Assembly (NCBI GenBank): GCA_964657325.1
Contig: CAZZVE010000236.1
Location: forward strand, 1 to 7,620
DNA length: 7,620 nucleotides
Reading direction: 5' to 3'
Source of the DNA: JBBQVS01 sp964657325
Lineage (GTDB): Bacteria; Chloroflexota; Ktedonobacteria; Ktedonobacterales; Ktedonobacteraceae
The first letter of the stretch is position 1. Each line of letters starts with the position of its first letter. This document shows, in pieces, positions 1 to 6,221 of this stretch. The notes beneath the pieces are model-generated. The model made no database searches. It saw nothing but the letters and a program-made list of their open reading frames with translations, and was not told the DNA's origin. Both the position numbers and the translations under genes were made by a program.

Positions 1-112
1 ATGCTTTTTGCGCTTCTTCCAGTAATTTGGCACCTTAATCACTAGTAGAAACGTATACATAGTAAGGTATATTCTTGTTTTTATAATGATATGACAGAGC
101 GACTTCACAAGG

Positions 113-140
113 CATCGTTTGCTCTTTTACGGCAACGATG
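113..140. repeat. 7-bp inverted repeat upstream of the GTPase gene
   Basis: CATCGTT at 113-119 and AACGATG at 134-140 are perfect inverted copies separated by 14 nt. The arms can be extended by a G-T wobble (112/141) and a G-C pair (111/142). The dyad sits just upstream of the TATAAT at 143-148 and covers the -35 region, so it could be an operator. It could also be a weak hairpin or chance. Confidence 0.35.
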
Positions 141-148
141 TCTATAAT
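119..148 (+). promoter_or_regulatory. Candidate sigma70-type promoter for the GTPase unit
   Basis: A perfect -10 hexamer TATAAT lies at 143-148. The best -35 partner is TTGCTC at 119-124 with an 18-nt spacer, which keeps only the TTG of the consensus. Transcription would begin near 155, giving a leader of about 67 nt before the GTG start. A second TATAAT at 82-87 has no recognisable -35, and TATAAA at 155-160 is a further alternative. Confidence 0.4.
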
Positions 149-221
149 GCAGAGTATAAAAATGTTATCATTTTCTTTCCTACTCTGTGTCTCATATTAC
201 TACATTATGGAGGAATAGAGC

Positions 222-1454
222 GTGGCAACAAAGAAATCTGGTAAACTCACGGAAGAGCAAAAGAAGCTTAGAAATGAAATGCTAAAAAGTGCGATTCGTG
301 GGACGAATCGACCTCGAACAGTACGTGATCTTGGTATTAGTACACTGAAAAACCTTCCTGCAAATATTGGCATGGTACAAGGCTTTATGAAAGCCGCGAA
401 CTGGAAGCAGGCCCAGGATGAAGTGTTGCAAGGGTTAAACAATACTGTCGTGATTGTTGGCCAGCCGAATACAGGAAAAAGTACGCTATTCAATAAGATC
501 AAAGGTCAGACACTTTCACAAGTGTCACCTCAAGAAGGTACAACGCGTACACTTGTGCGAACCGATTTTGGGCCATTTACACTTATTGACACACCCGGTA
601 TTGACGCACCAGGAGCATTGTCTGACATCGCAAAGGCTGGCCTCGATCAAGCGAGCGTGATTGTCTTTCTGATAGATGCTTCAAAGGGCATTCAGGCAAA
701 GGACCGAGAATTGTATGCGATGATTGCGGCGCAAAAGAAGCCTACAGTTGTTGCTGTCAATAAAGTTGATACACTAAGGGGTGGCGAAGGCGCGGACCAA
801 ATTGCAACCGAAATTGCCGTTGCACTTGGTGCGGTTGGCGTTATTCCAATCTCTGCTACCAAAGGCACGAACATCGCGGAGGAACTGGTGCCCGCTCTCA
901 TTGAAGCGAGTCCAGAGGCGGCACTTGTCATTGGGCGCGAGTTACCTGCGTTCCGACGTGATGCTGCTCAACGCATTATTCGTAATGCAACATTAGTAAG
1001 TCTCGCTGCAGGATTAGAGCCAATTCCGCTTGTTGATATTCCTATTCTTTTAGGAACACAAATACGCCTTGTGCTACGTCTCGCTGCTCTTTACGGCGAG
1101 CCAATGAACTCTGCCGATACAGTACATCATGCACGTGAATTGATTGTAACAATGGCAAGTGGTCTTGGTTTACGTCTTCTGGCTGAACAGGCAGCAAAAG
1201 CAGTACCGTTTGGTGGTGACTTGGTTGCGGGTATGATCGCTGCCGGGGCTACGTGGTCTATCGGCGAGGTCGCGCTTGAGTATTACGAAGGTGGCAAGAA
1301 ACTGAGTGCAGGGACTGTGCGTCAGCGTACAAACGATTTGTATCATCGTTTCCGTAAAGACAACACAGTAGAAGAGTTGCGTAACGAAGCATCTACAAAC
1401 GGGAACACACCGAATCTTTTGACCGTACCAAAGGAAAATGTTGTAAACAATTAA
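222..1454 (+). CDS. Era/EngA-like GTPase with C-terminal DUF697 domain
   Basis: This 410-residue protein is a P-loop GTPase of the TrmE-Era-EngA type. Visible motifs are G1 GQPNTGKST (80-88), G2 region EGTTRT (105-110), G3 DTPG (123-126), G4 NKVD (180-183) and G5 SAT (211-213). A basic, helical N-terminal segment (about 1-70) precedes the G domain. Residues 245-358 match DUF697 in style, with PIPLVDIPILLGTQIRL at about 268-283 and two further hydrophobic stretches near 305-320 and 328-350, suggesting membrane association. The GTG start follows GGAGG at 209-213 with 8-nt spacing. It lies 24 nt upstream of the next gene and is probably co-transcribed with it. Family members of this fusion type are poorly characterised and the cellular role is unknown. 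The GTPase call is secure; the DUF697 call is by pattern recognition only. Confidence 0.9.
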   Translation: MATKKSGKLTEEQKKLRNEMLKSAIRGTNRPRTVRDLGISTLKNLPANIGMVQGFMKAANWKQAQDEVLQGLNNTVVIVGQPNTGKSTLFNKIKGQTLSQVSPQEGTTRTLVRTDFGPFTLIDTPGIDAPGALSDIAKAGLDQASVIVFLIDASKGIQAKDRELYAMIAAQKKPTVVAVNKVDTLRGGEGADQIATEIAVALGAVGVIPISATKGTNIAEELVPALIEASPEAALVIGRELPAFRRDAAQRIIRNATLVSLAAGLEPIPLVDIPILLGTQIRLVLRLAALYGEPMNSADTVHHARELIVTMASGLGLRLLAEQAAKAVPFGGDLVAGMIAAGATWSIGEVALEYYEGGKKLSAGTVRQRTNDLYHRFRKDNTVEELRNEASTNGNTPNLLTVPKENVVNN

Positions 1455-1478
1455 GAGAAGGGACGGCTGAAAAGGCGC

Positions 1479-2261
1479 ATGGTCTTTCCCTACGAACGTT
1501 ATGAGAAACTGACTGAGCCACTTACCGTCTATTACCCAACGGGCGAGGAAAACCGCGCTCGTTGGGTTCTTACTACGGTAGAAAAGGCTGGAAGTTTACT
1601 AACAGCCTTGTTCGCACGACCTTTACCAGAAATACATATTGTGTTAGCTACAGACGCCGATTGGCAACTCGCCCCTCGCGACGAAGAGGAAGAGGTCGGA
1701 GCACTACAGCCCTATTGGACGGCTGTAACTACGCCGCCCAGTCTCGTGGTACCCTCGACCCTCGATGCTATCTGGGGAGAACCAACACAGGAGAAACTTG
1801 CATTTATTTTGTACCATGAAGTTGTGTTAGCATTTCTTGAGGATGATCCGCGTCCTTGGCCCGACGACTATCCCTTGTGGGCTGACGAGTGGCAACTGAA
1901 ATTTGCTGCTCTCTGGCTTTCACAACGTCTTGATAATGTGCAAGGAGTCGTCAATAAAGACCTGCATGAACAATTCGCGGAAATATTTGAGCCGGAGCCA
2001 GACGGCAAAACACCTGTAACTGTACGTGGTTTTGATTGGTATGAGGACACAACCTTAGATGATTATTTAGAATACGAACTCTTATTAGAGCAATTTGCGG
2101 CTGATCTCCTCGCCCGCTACGAGCCAGAAATACTTCCTCGTTTTCTTGCCTTATATCGCGTGGAACGTCAAACGCTACTAAGCGACGATGTAACGCTTAT
2201 GCTGGCCTCCGTCCTCGGTCCAAACGAGACTAATTGGCTTGAAGACCTTGTCTATTTCTAG
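1479..2261 (+). CDS. Acidic hypothetical protein, possible degenerate gluzincin (peptidase MA-like)
   Basis: This 260-residue, strongly acidic protein has no signal peptide or membrane segment, so it is probably cytoplasmic. I do not recognise it by name. Residues 105-150 resemble the core of the peptidase MA fold. EKLAFILYHEVVLAFL (105-120) sits where a HExxH helix would be, and PLWADEWQLKFAALWL (132-147) resembles the downstream segment that gives the third zinc ligand, with E137 as candidate. The second histidine is replaced by L117 (HEVVL), so zinc catalysis looks lost. An acidic run lies at 68-72 (DEEEE). The ATG start is preceded only by weak Shine-Dalgarno candidates (AGAAGGGA at 1456-1463; AAAGG at 1471-1475). 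It sits 24 nt after the GTPase stop, suggesting one transcript and perhaps a linked function. The fold assignment is inference. Confidence 0.75.
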   Translation: MVFPYERYEKLTEPLTVYYPTGEENRARWVLTTVEKAGSLLTALFARPLPEIHIVLATDADWQLAPRDEEEEVGALQPYWTAVTTPPSLVVPSTLDAIWGEPTQEKLAFILYHEVVLAFLEDDPRPWPDDYPLWADEWQLKFAALWLSQRLDNVQGVVNKDLHEQFAEIFEPEPDGKTPVTVRGFDWYEDTTLDDYLEYELLLEQFAADLLARYEPEILPRFLALYRVERQTLLSDDVTLMLASVLGPNETNWLEDLVYF

Positions 2262-2279
2262 ATTTTAGTCGTGTGTTCG

Positions 2280-2331
2280 ATTGAAAGCAAAACCCTGTTG
2301 TGCTGCTGCGCAACAGGGTTTTGCTTTCAAT
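2280..2331. terminator. Bidirectional rho-independent terminator between convergent units
   Basis: Arms 2280-2303 and 2308-2331 pair over 24 bp around a 4-nt loop (TGCT, 2304-2307). Pairing is perfect except for one T-G wobble at 2301/2310. The inner GC-rich stem (CCCTGTTG and its complement) is followed by TTTTGCTTTC on both strands, because the outer arm carries AAAA/TTTT symmetrically. On the plus strand a further TTTTT lies at 2334-2338. It falls 19 nt after the plus-strand stop and 6 nt before the minus-strand stop, exactly where a shared terminator of two convergent units belongs. Confidence 0.85.
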
Positions 2332-2336
2332 AGTTT

Positions 2337-3233
2337 TTATCCCTTTACTGCTGAACCTAAAGCACCCCCCATAAAGTAGCGCTGGAAAATGAAGAAGAGA
2401 ATCACGATAGGAATGAGGTTGAACATCGAACCTGCGAGTAACAGATTGTACAACGTATAGTTCGCACTCTTAAAGAAAAAGAGTCCAAGCGGTAGCGTGT
2501 ACTGATCCTGTGAGCCAAGAACGACGAGAGGCCATTGGAAATCGTTCCAAGCACCTTGAAAGCTTACAATCGCAACGGCCGTCAGAGCAGGTTTGACTAG
2601 TGGTAGAATAATCGAGTAAAACGTACGCCAGCGTGATGCTCCATCAAGCATTGCTGATTCTTCCAGTTCCTTTGGCAAGCTCTTCATGAATTGTACCATG
2701 ATGAAGACCGAGAGCGGCTGTGCCATCACGGGTAAAATGAGGGCTAATGGAGTGTTTACAATGTGAAGACTGTTCGCAATAAGAAACTTAGGAATAAGTG
2801 TTACTGCCAACGGAATCATCATCACTGATAGCGTAGTGACAAAGATGAGATTTTTGCCAGGGAAGTTCATACGTGAAAGGGCATAGCCAGCCATCGAGGA
2901 GAAAAACACGTTAAGGATAACAACGCCACCGGCATAGACGAACGTGTTAAGAATCCAGCGCAGGAAAACGGGTTGACTAAAGAAAGCACTGTAGTTGCTC
3001 CATACGAAAGGATTTGGAATGAGGCTAGGTGGGAATGCTAGAACACCAGCCTGTGTCTTAAACGATGAGATAAAGGCAAAGAGCAAAGGTCCGATAGAGG
3101 TGATTGTGAAGAGAGCCAGGAATATGTACAAAACTACGTTTGACCAGTGAAAACGTTTTCTCTGAGTACCTGTTGCTCTAAACTTCTCTATAGTCTGCAT
3201 ACCTGCCTGTACCTGTATTGGTGCTTGCGCCAT
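2337..3233 (-). CDS. Carbohydrate ABC transporter permease, MalG-like (CUT1)
   Basis: This 298-residue inner-membrane permease would be one of the two channel subunits of a sugar importer. A basic N-terminal cytoplasmic stretch precedes the first membrane segment (about 33-55); further hydrophobic segments lie near 98-118, 128-146, 160-182, 215-240 and 264-284. The cytoplasmic EAA loop, which docks to the ATPase, is seen at 191-215 (EESAMLDGASRWRTF through LPLVKP). The C-terminus (QRYFMGGALGSAVKG) is typical of MalG-type proteins. I start at ATG 3233 rather than the longer TTG frame opening at 3275. The ATG has a strong GGGAGGAG site 7 nt upstream, whereas the TTG has none and would overlap the upstream gene. 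The gene follows the MalF-like gene by 19 nt. The substrate cannot be read from sequence. Confidence 0.93.
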   Translation of the reverse strand: MAQAPIQVQAGMQTIEKFRATGTQRKRFHWSNVVLYIFLALFTITSIGPLLFAFISSFKTQAGVLAFPPSLIPNPFVWSNYSAFFSQPVFLRWILNTFVYAGGVVILNVFFSSMAGYALSRMNFPGKNLIFVTTLSVMMIPLAVTLIPKFLIANSLHIVNTPLALILPVMAQPLSVFIMVQFMKSLPKELEESAMLDGASRWRTFYSIILPLVKPALTAVAIVSFQGAWNDFQWPLVVLGSQDQYTLPLGLFFFKSANYTLYNLLLAGSMFNLIPIVILFFIFQRYFMGGALGSAVKG

Positions 3234-3240
3234 GATGCTG

Positions 3241-3248
3241 CTCCTCCC
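3241..3248 (-). promoter_or_regulatory. Ribosome-binding site fixing the MalG-like start
   Basis: On the minus strand GGGAGGAG lies 7 nt before the ATG at 3233-3231. It sits in the 19-nt gap after the MalF-like stop codon (3255-3253). This supports the 298-residue form over the 312-residue TTG-initiated form. Confidence 0.8.
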
Positions 3249-3252
3249 TTGG

Positions 3253-4233
3253 TTATTGTTCCGCACTTGGGTCAATCAAGCGGCGTTGAATAAGAGTAAC
3301 AATGAAGATGACAATAAAAAGGATTACAGCCATTGCAGCGGCAAGTCCAAAATGACCGTCTTGAAAGCCTGCATTATAGATTTCGAGCAACGGCACTAAC
3401 GTCGCATTCGCAGGTCCACCATTGGTCATAAATTTGGCTTGGTCAAAAACCTGAAATGCTCCTATTGTTCCAAGCGCAACAACAAGAAAGACTGCTGGTC
3501 GTAACATGGGTAGTGTTACATTTAAGAACGCCTGGAAACTGCTTGCACCATCAACCTTAGCAGCTTCAATAATCTCCTGTGGAATGTCTTGAAGGGCTGC
3601 TAGAAAGTAAATCATGAACGCGGCACCTGTCGTCCAGATGTTAAGAAGGATAATCGAGGGTAGCGCAAAGGTTGTATTATTCAACCAATCTTGACCCTGA
3701 ATATGCACTAGCGACAGTATGAAATTGATCAATCCATCAGGGTTGTAAAGCCAGAGAAAAATCAGGGATGTTGCCACTGAAGAGATCAGGGCTGGGATGT
3801 AGAAGATAGTTCGGAATGCTCCCTTGGCAACAGGAGCATTTTGTAAGAGTACTGCTAATACCAATGCTAGAATTGTTTGTCCAATGACAACGCCCACAAC
3901 GTATTTCAGAACATTTATCATGGATGTCCAGAAGTCACTGTTGCCGATGTCGGTGAGCTGGCTAAAAAGTAACTGATAGTAGTGCAAGCCAACAAATTCT
4001 GGTGTGGTAAAGCCAACATCTACCTTGAATAAACTAAGTCCAACACCGTAAAGTGAGACAAAAAGTGTAAACACACATAAGACAACAAGGTAGGGAGCAA
4101 GAAAGAGATACGCTGCAAGCGTCTCGCCTTTGCGCGGCCTTGGTCCGCCTGCTGTACCACGTCGTAGCTTACGTCTTCCTTCAGCTGTAATTGGTGGAGC
4201 AGAGGAAACAGATTGTGATAATGGTTGCGCCAT
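3253..4233 (-). CDS. Carbohydrate ABC transporter permease, MalF-like (CUT1)
   Basis: This 326-residue inner-membrane permease would pair with the MalG-like subunit to form the translocation channel. The first 40 residues are basic and cytoplasmic (RRKLRR, PRPRK). Membrane segments appear near 42-65, 108-130, 142-163, 190-212, 246-263 and 298-316. The EAA loop is clear at 223-246 (EAAKVDGASSFQAF through LPMLRP). MTNGGPANATL at 269-279 is a typical MalF/UgpA-family periplasmic-side motif. The length matches short CUT1 MalF-type proteins that lack the large extra periplasmic domain of E. coli MalF. The ATG at 4233 has AAGGAG 7 nt upstream (4241-4246). The gene is separated from the binding-protein gene by a 229-nt gap, unusually long for this operon type. 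No ATPase gene accompanies it in the window. Confidence 0.94.
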   Translation of the reverse strand: MAQPLSQSVSSAPPITAEGRRKLRRGTAGGPRPRKGETLAAYLFLAPYLVVLCVFTLFVSLYGVGLSLFKVDVGFTTPEFVGLHYYQLLFSQLTDIGNSDFWTSMINVLKYVVGVVIGQTILALVLAVLLQNAPVAKGAFRTIFYIPALISSVATSLIFLWLYNPDGLINFILSLVHIQGQDWLNNTTFALPSIILLNIWTTGAAFMIYFLAALQDIPQEIIEAAKVDGASSFQAFLNVTLPMLRPAVFLVVALGTIGAFQVFDQAKFMTNGGPANATLVPLLEIYNAGFQDGHFGLAAAMAVILFIVIFIVTLIQRRLIDPSAEQ

Positions 4234-4323
4234 AAATGCACTCCTTCCACTCTGTCATTTCTTCTTAATCACTCTACTGCAAAAATAATGAGATGCTTGC
4301 TAGATTGAGTGAAAAGGAAGAAG

Positions 4324-4358
4324 CGTAGACGCAAGCGCGCCGTTGCAGAGCGTCTATG
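4324..4358. repeat. Inverted repeat (hairpin) in the binding-protein/permease gap, permease-proximal
   Basis: TAGACGC at 4326-4332 and GCGTCTA at 4350-4356 are perfect inverted copies. The stem extends by a G-T wobble (4325/4357) and a C-G pair (4324/4358) to about 9 bp around a 17-nt GC-rich interior. Read on the minus strand, the stem is followed by a pyrimidine-rich stretch with several T's (about 4323-4308) but no clean T-run. This suits a transcript-stabilising or partially terminating hairpin more than a strong terminator. Confidence 0.5.
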
Positions 4359-4375
4359 ATGTTTTCCTTGATGGG

Positions 4376-4426
4376 ATTGCTCCTCATCTCTCCTTGAATT
4401 TGATTTCAAAGACGGCGAGGAGCAAT
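4376..4426. repeat. 10-bp inverted repeat in the binding-protein/permease gap, binding-protein-proximal
   Basis: ATTGCTCCTC at 4376-4385 and GAGGAGCAAT at 4417-4426 are perfect inverted copies with a 31-nt interior. That interior contains a smaller stem, TTGAA (4394-4398) with TTCAA (4405-4409). The structure starts 37 nt after the binding-protein stop on the minus strand. No T-run follows it on the minus strand. It probably folds in the mRNA and could protect the upstream message or reduce read-through into the permease genes. Confidence 0.55.
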
Positions 4427-4462
4427 ACATGTTACGTTTTTACTTACTGCGAAAAAGGCTAC

Positions 4463-5818
4463 TTACACTTGTAGTTGGTTGTTTATCTTCTTCGCTGCGT
4501 CATCCAGGGCCGCTTGCGGTGTCTGCTTGTTTAGCAACACCGACTGGAGTGCTGTTGCGAGGGTATTGTGTATAGATTGATCTTGTGGACCATAGTAGTC
4601 AGCGTAGCCATACGAGGCCGAGTCAAACAGCACTTTGAAGCCAGGGTGACTTGCGAAGTATGGCGCGTTTGCTAAACTCTTGAGCGTCGGAAGGGCAAAA
4701 CCTGCGTTTAGTTGGCTGGTTTGTACATCCGAGCTAGTCATATACTTGATAAGCTGCCAGGCTGCATCTGGATGCTTTGTACCAGAATATGCTGACCATG
4801 CGTTGGTATAAATCAAGTTGGCGTGCTTACCATTTGGTGCTGTTGGCAAGGGTGCAATGTCATACTGCACGCTTGAATACTGTTGAGCTAAGTAGGGAAT
4901 GAGCCAACCGCCCTCAATTGCCATTGCGACACGTTGCTTCCCAAATGCATCACCGTTCCACGGCGCGCCAACACCTGTAGGAAGAGTTCCCGTATTATTT
5001 TTCAAGAAGCTGTCATAGTACTGAAGAGAGCTGACTCCTGCAGTATTGTTAAACGTTGCTTGTGTACCATCTTTGTTGAGCACTGATCCACCGTTTGCTA
5101 GCAAGAATGCACCCCAACGAGACAAATCTGGTGACATACTGATGCCGTATATAGAATTGGGCGAACCCGCGTTCTTCGTCAGCTTCTGTGCATCTGTCTG
5201 CATGTCATTCCATGTCCACGTGCTGCTAGGTGCGGTTAGACCTGCGGACTTGAACATTTGTTTATTGTAGAAAACGCCAAGCGAATTCCAGTCTTTAGGA
5301 ATGCCATAGACTTGTCCTTTTGTACAAGTAAATGGGCTTAGCAATGAAGGGTAGTAGTTATTAGGCGAAACGTTATCACGTGCCATATATGGTGAGAGAT
5401 TAAGAAGTTTGTTACTGCTGATATATTCTGACGCCATGTTTGGCTGTAAATAGAATACATCCGGTACAGTGTTGCTGGCAATGTTAGCACGCATCTTTGT
5501 TGTGTAATCACCGGTAATAGGTACGTAATTGACCTTGATGGTAGGGTGTGATTGCTGAAACTTGTCTAAGTTTTGGCGTACAAGAGCATCGTCAGCCGGG
5601 GATGCTGGAGCGTAAGACAAAGTGAGTGTGACGGTACCGCTTTCAGCAGAGGCCGAATTTGTGTTTGGACTACTTGGGCAACTATTATAGCTTGTACCAC
5701 CTGCCAAACCCTGTGTGGCAACACCGTTGTTTCCACTTGTTGATGTGGAGCTACTACCTCCACATGCACTCAATGCAAGTACGAAAAGAATCAGTAAAGG
5801 GGCCACAAATCGTCTCAT
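4463..5818 (-). CDS. Sugar ABC transporter solute-binding lipoprotein (SBP family 1)
   Basis: This 451-residue protein would capture a carbohydrate outside the membrane and deliver it to the two permeases encoded downstream. Residues 1-19 form a lipoprotein signal peptide: MRR, a hydrophobic core, and lipobox LSAC with C19 as the lipidated residue. A flexible Ser/Thr/Asn/Gly-rich tether (20-60) follows. The mature domain opens with VTLTLSYAPASPADD (63-77). It carries family-typical features such as DKFQQSHPTIKVNYVP (85-100), TVPDVFYLQP (117-126), YGIPKDW (171-177) and FGKQRVAMAIEGGW (292-305). C47 in the tether and C165 are the only other cysteines. The ATG at 5818 has AGGAG 7 nt upstream (5826-5830). 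It is the first gene of the minus-strand operon. CUT1 context suggests oligosaccharides or sugar derivatives; the ligand is unknown. Confidence 0.95.
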   Translation of the reverse strand: MRRFVAPLLILFVLALSACGGSSSTSTSGNNGVATQGLAGGTSYNSCPSSPNTNSASAESGTVTLTLSYAPASPADDALVRQNLDKFQQSHPTIKVNYVPITGDYTTKMRANIASNTVPDVFYLQPNMASEYISSNKLLNLSPYMARDNVSPNNYYPSLLSPFTCTKGQVYGIPKDWNSLGVFYNKQMFKSAGLTAPSSTWTWNDMQTDAQKLTKNAGSPNSIYGISMSPDLSRWGAFLLANGGSVLNKDGTQATFNNTAGVSSLQYYDSFLKNNTGTLPTGVGAPWNGDAFGKQRVAMAIEGGWLIPYLAQQYSSVQYDIAPLPTAPNGKHANLIYTNAWSAYSGTKHPDAAWQLIKYMTSSDVQTSQLNAGFALPTLKSLANAPYFASHPGFKVLFDSASYGYADYYGPQDQSIHNTLATALQSVLLNKQTPQAALDDAAKKINNQLQV

Positions 5819-5939
5819 GACAAATCTCCTGGTCGTGAATCATCAACGAAACACAACGATGGTTTCTAGTCGTAGTTGGAGCAAATAAAAAGAGACTTCC
5901 TCCATACTACACGTGAGATAGGTACAAAAATGCTGATAG

Positions 5940-5952
5940 ATCGCTAAGCGAT
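5940..5952. repeat. Perfect 13-bp palindrome ATCGCT-A-AGCGAT
   Basis: ATCGCT (5940-5945) and AGCGAT (5947-5952) are perfect inverted copies about a central A. The site lies 122 bp upstream of the binding-protein start, between that gene and the candidate leftward promoter. Size and symmetry suit a dimeric transcription-factor operator, but no second copy is seen in the window. Confidence 0.45.
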
Positions 5953-6042
5953 GTTTGCATCTCTCTTCTTTGAAGACTCTATACAGCATCACAATACGGG
6001 ACTTATTACAGGACGCGCTACTACACTTTTTACGACGCTTAC

Positions 6043-6079
6043 GAGTACAAACACACTGAATTCGTCAACATATGTACTC
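6043..6079. repeat. 7-bp inverted repeat GAGTACA/TGTACTC
   Basis: GAGTACA at 6043-6049 and TGTACTC at 6073-6079 are perfect inverted copies separated by 23 nt. A GAATTC palindrome (6058-6063) lies almost at the centre. On the minus strand this falls just downstream of the candidate start site near 6103, so it could act as an operator or form a hairpin in the leader of the ABC operon. Confidence 0.35.
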
Positions 6080-6102
6080 TTGTGTAATACACGTTGACAA
6101 AA

Positions 6103-6145
6103 GGAAAACCTTATACAAAATTTTTGTTGTTGTGAAAAGGTTTCC
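6103..6145. repeat. Imperfect inverted repeat flanking the candidate leftward promoter
   Basis: GGAAAACCTT at 6103-6112 is mirrored by AAAGGTTTCC at 6136-6145, differing by one base gain or loss. The two are about 33 bp apart centre to centre, roughly three helical turns. Between them lies an A/T palindrome, CAAAA-T-TTTTG (6116-6126). One arm overlaps the candidate leftward -10 and the other overlaps its -35, an arrangement expected of paired repressor sites. Confidence 0.4.
6110..6138 (-). promoter_or_regulatory. Candidate leftward promoter for the sugar ABC operon
   Basis: On the minus strand TTTTCA (6138-6133) and TATAAG (6115-6110) are spaced by 17 nt, matching the -35 and -10 consensus at 4/6 and 5/6 positions. 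Transcription would begin near 6103 and leave a leader of about 285 nt. A start nearer the gene cannot be excluded: TATAGA at about 5983-5978 on the minus strand lacks a good -35. Confidence 0.35.
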
Positions 6146-6192
6146 AACTCTGAAACTTGTTTACTTTAAAACTGTTCTACGAATTAAATGGA

Positions 6193-6221
6193 TTGAACGA
6201 AGTAAATGTGAGGAGTATAAT
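6193..6221 (+). promoter_or_regulatory. Sigma70-type promoter for the dehydratase/tyrA unit
   Basis: TTGAAC at 6193-6198 and a perfect TATAAT at 6216-6221 are separated by the ideal 17 nt. Transcription should start near 6228, leaving a short leader of about 25 nt that contains the ribosome-binding site AGGAG (6242-6246). Confidence 0.75.

Larger units (their letters stand above)
1..221. other. Left-edge non-coding region upstream of the GTPase gene
   Basis: No supportable gene lies here. The stretch is AT-rich and holds a candidate promoter and one dyad, both listed separately. Short open frames run off the left edge on both strands: plus strand to a TAG at 43-45, minus strand from a possible ATG at 60-58. 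Both are too short to call. A good ribosome-binding site, GGAGG at 209-213, lies 8 nt before the GTG start at 222. Confidence 0.6.

Noticed and set aside
1..60. Short open frames at the left edge: plus frame ending at TAG 43-45, and minus frame from ATG 60-58 running off the window (lysine-rich, 20 codons)
   Set aside because: Both are too short to distinguish from chance, and the minus-strand ATG has no ribosome-binding site. They could be ends of neighbouring genes, but the window cannot show it.
692..931. Open frames opposite or inside the GTPase, binding-protein and tyrA genes (for example 200-502 minus, 692-931 minus, 5046-5270 plus, 7191-7382 minus)
   Set aside because: They are shadows of well-supported genes, lack ribosome-binding sites or recognisable domains, and have no independent evidence.
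3234..3275. Longer TTG-initiated form of the MalG-like permease, overlapping the MalF-like gene
   Set aside because: There is no ribosome-binding site for the TTG. The internal ATG has GGGAGGAG at ideal spacing, and the extra 14 residues partly encode that site.
4376..4426. Reading the binding-protein-proximal inverted repeat as a strong intrinsic terminator
   Set aside because: On the minus strand no T-run follows the stem, and the loop is 31 nt. The only T-run nearby (4437-4441) follows it on the plus strand, where no gene needs it.
5893..5905. Shine-Dalgarno-like GGAGGAAG on the minus strand in the sugar-operon leader
   Set aside because: No start codon lies at proper spacing. The nearest TTG is about 15 nt away and opens only a 13-codon frame.
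6094..6117. Rightward promoter TTGACA at 6094 with TATACA at 6112
   Set aside because: The spacer is only 12 nt, too short for a sigma70-type promoter, despite the perfect -35. The 6193-6221 element is far better.
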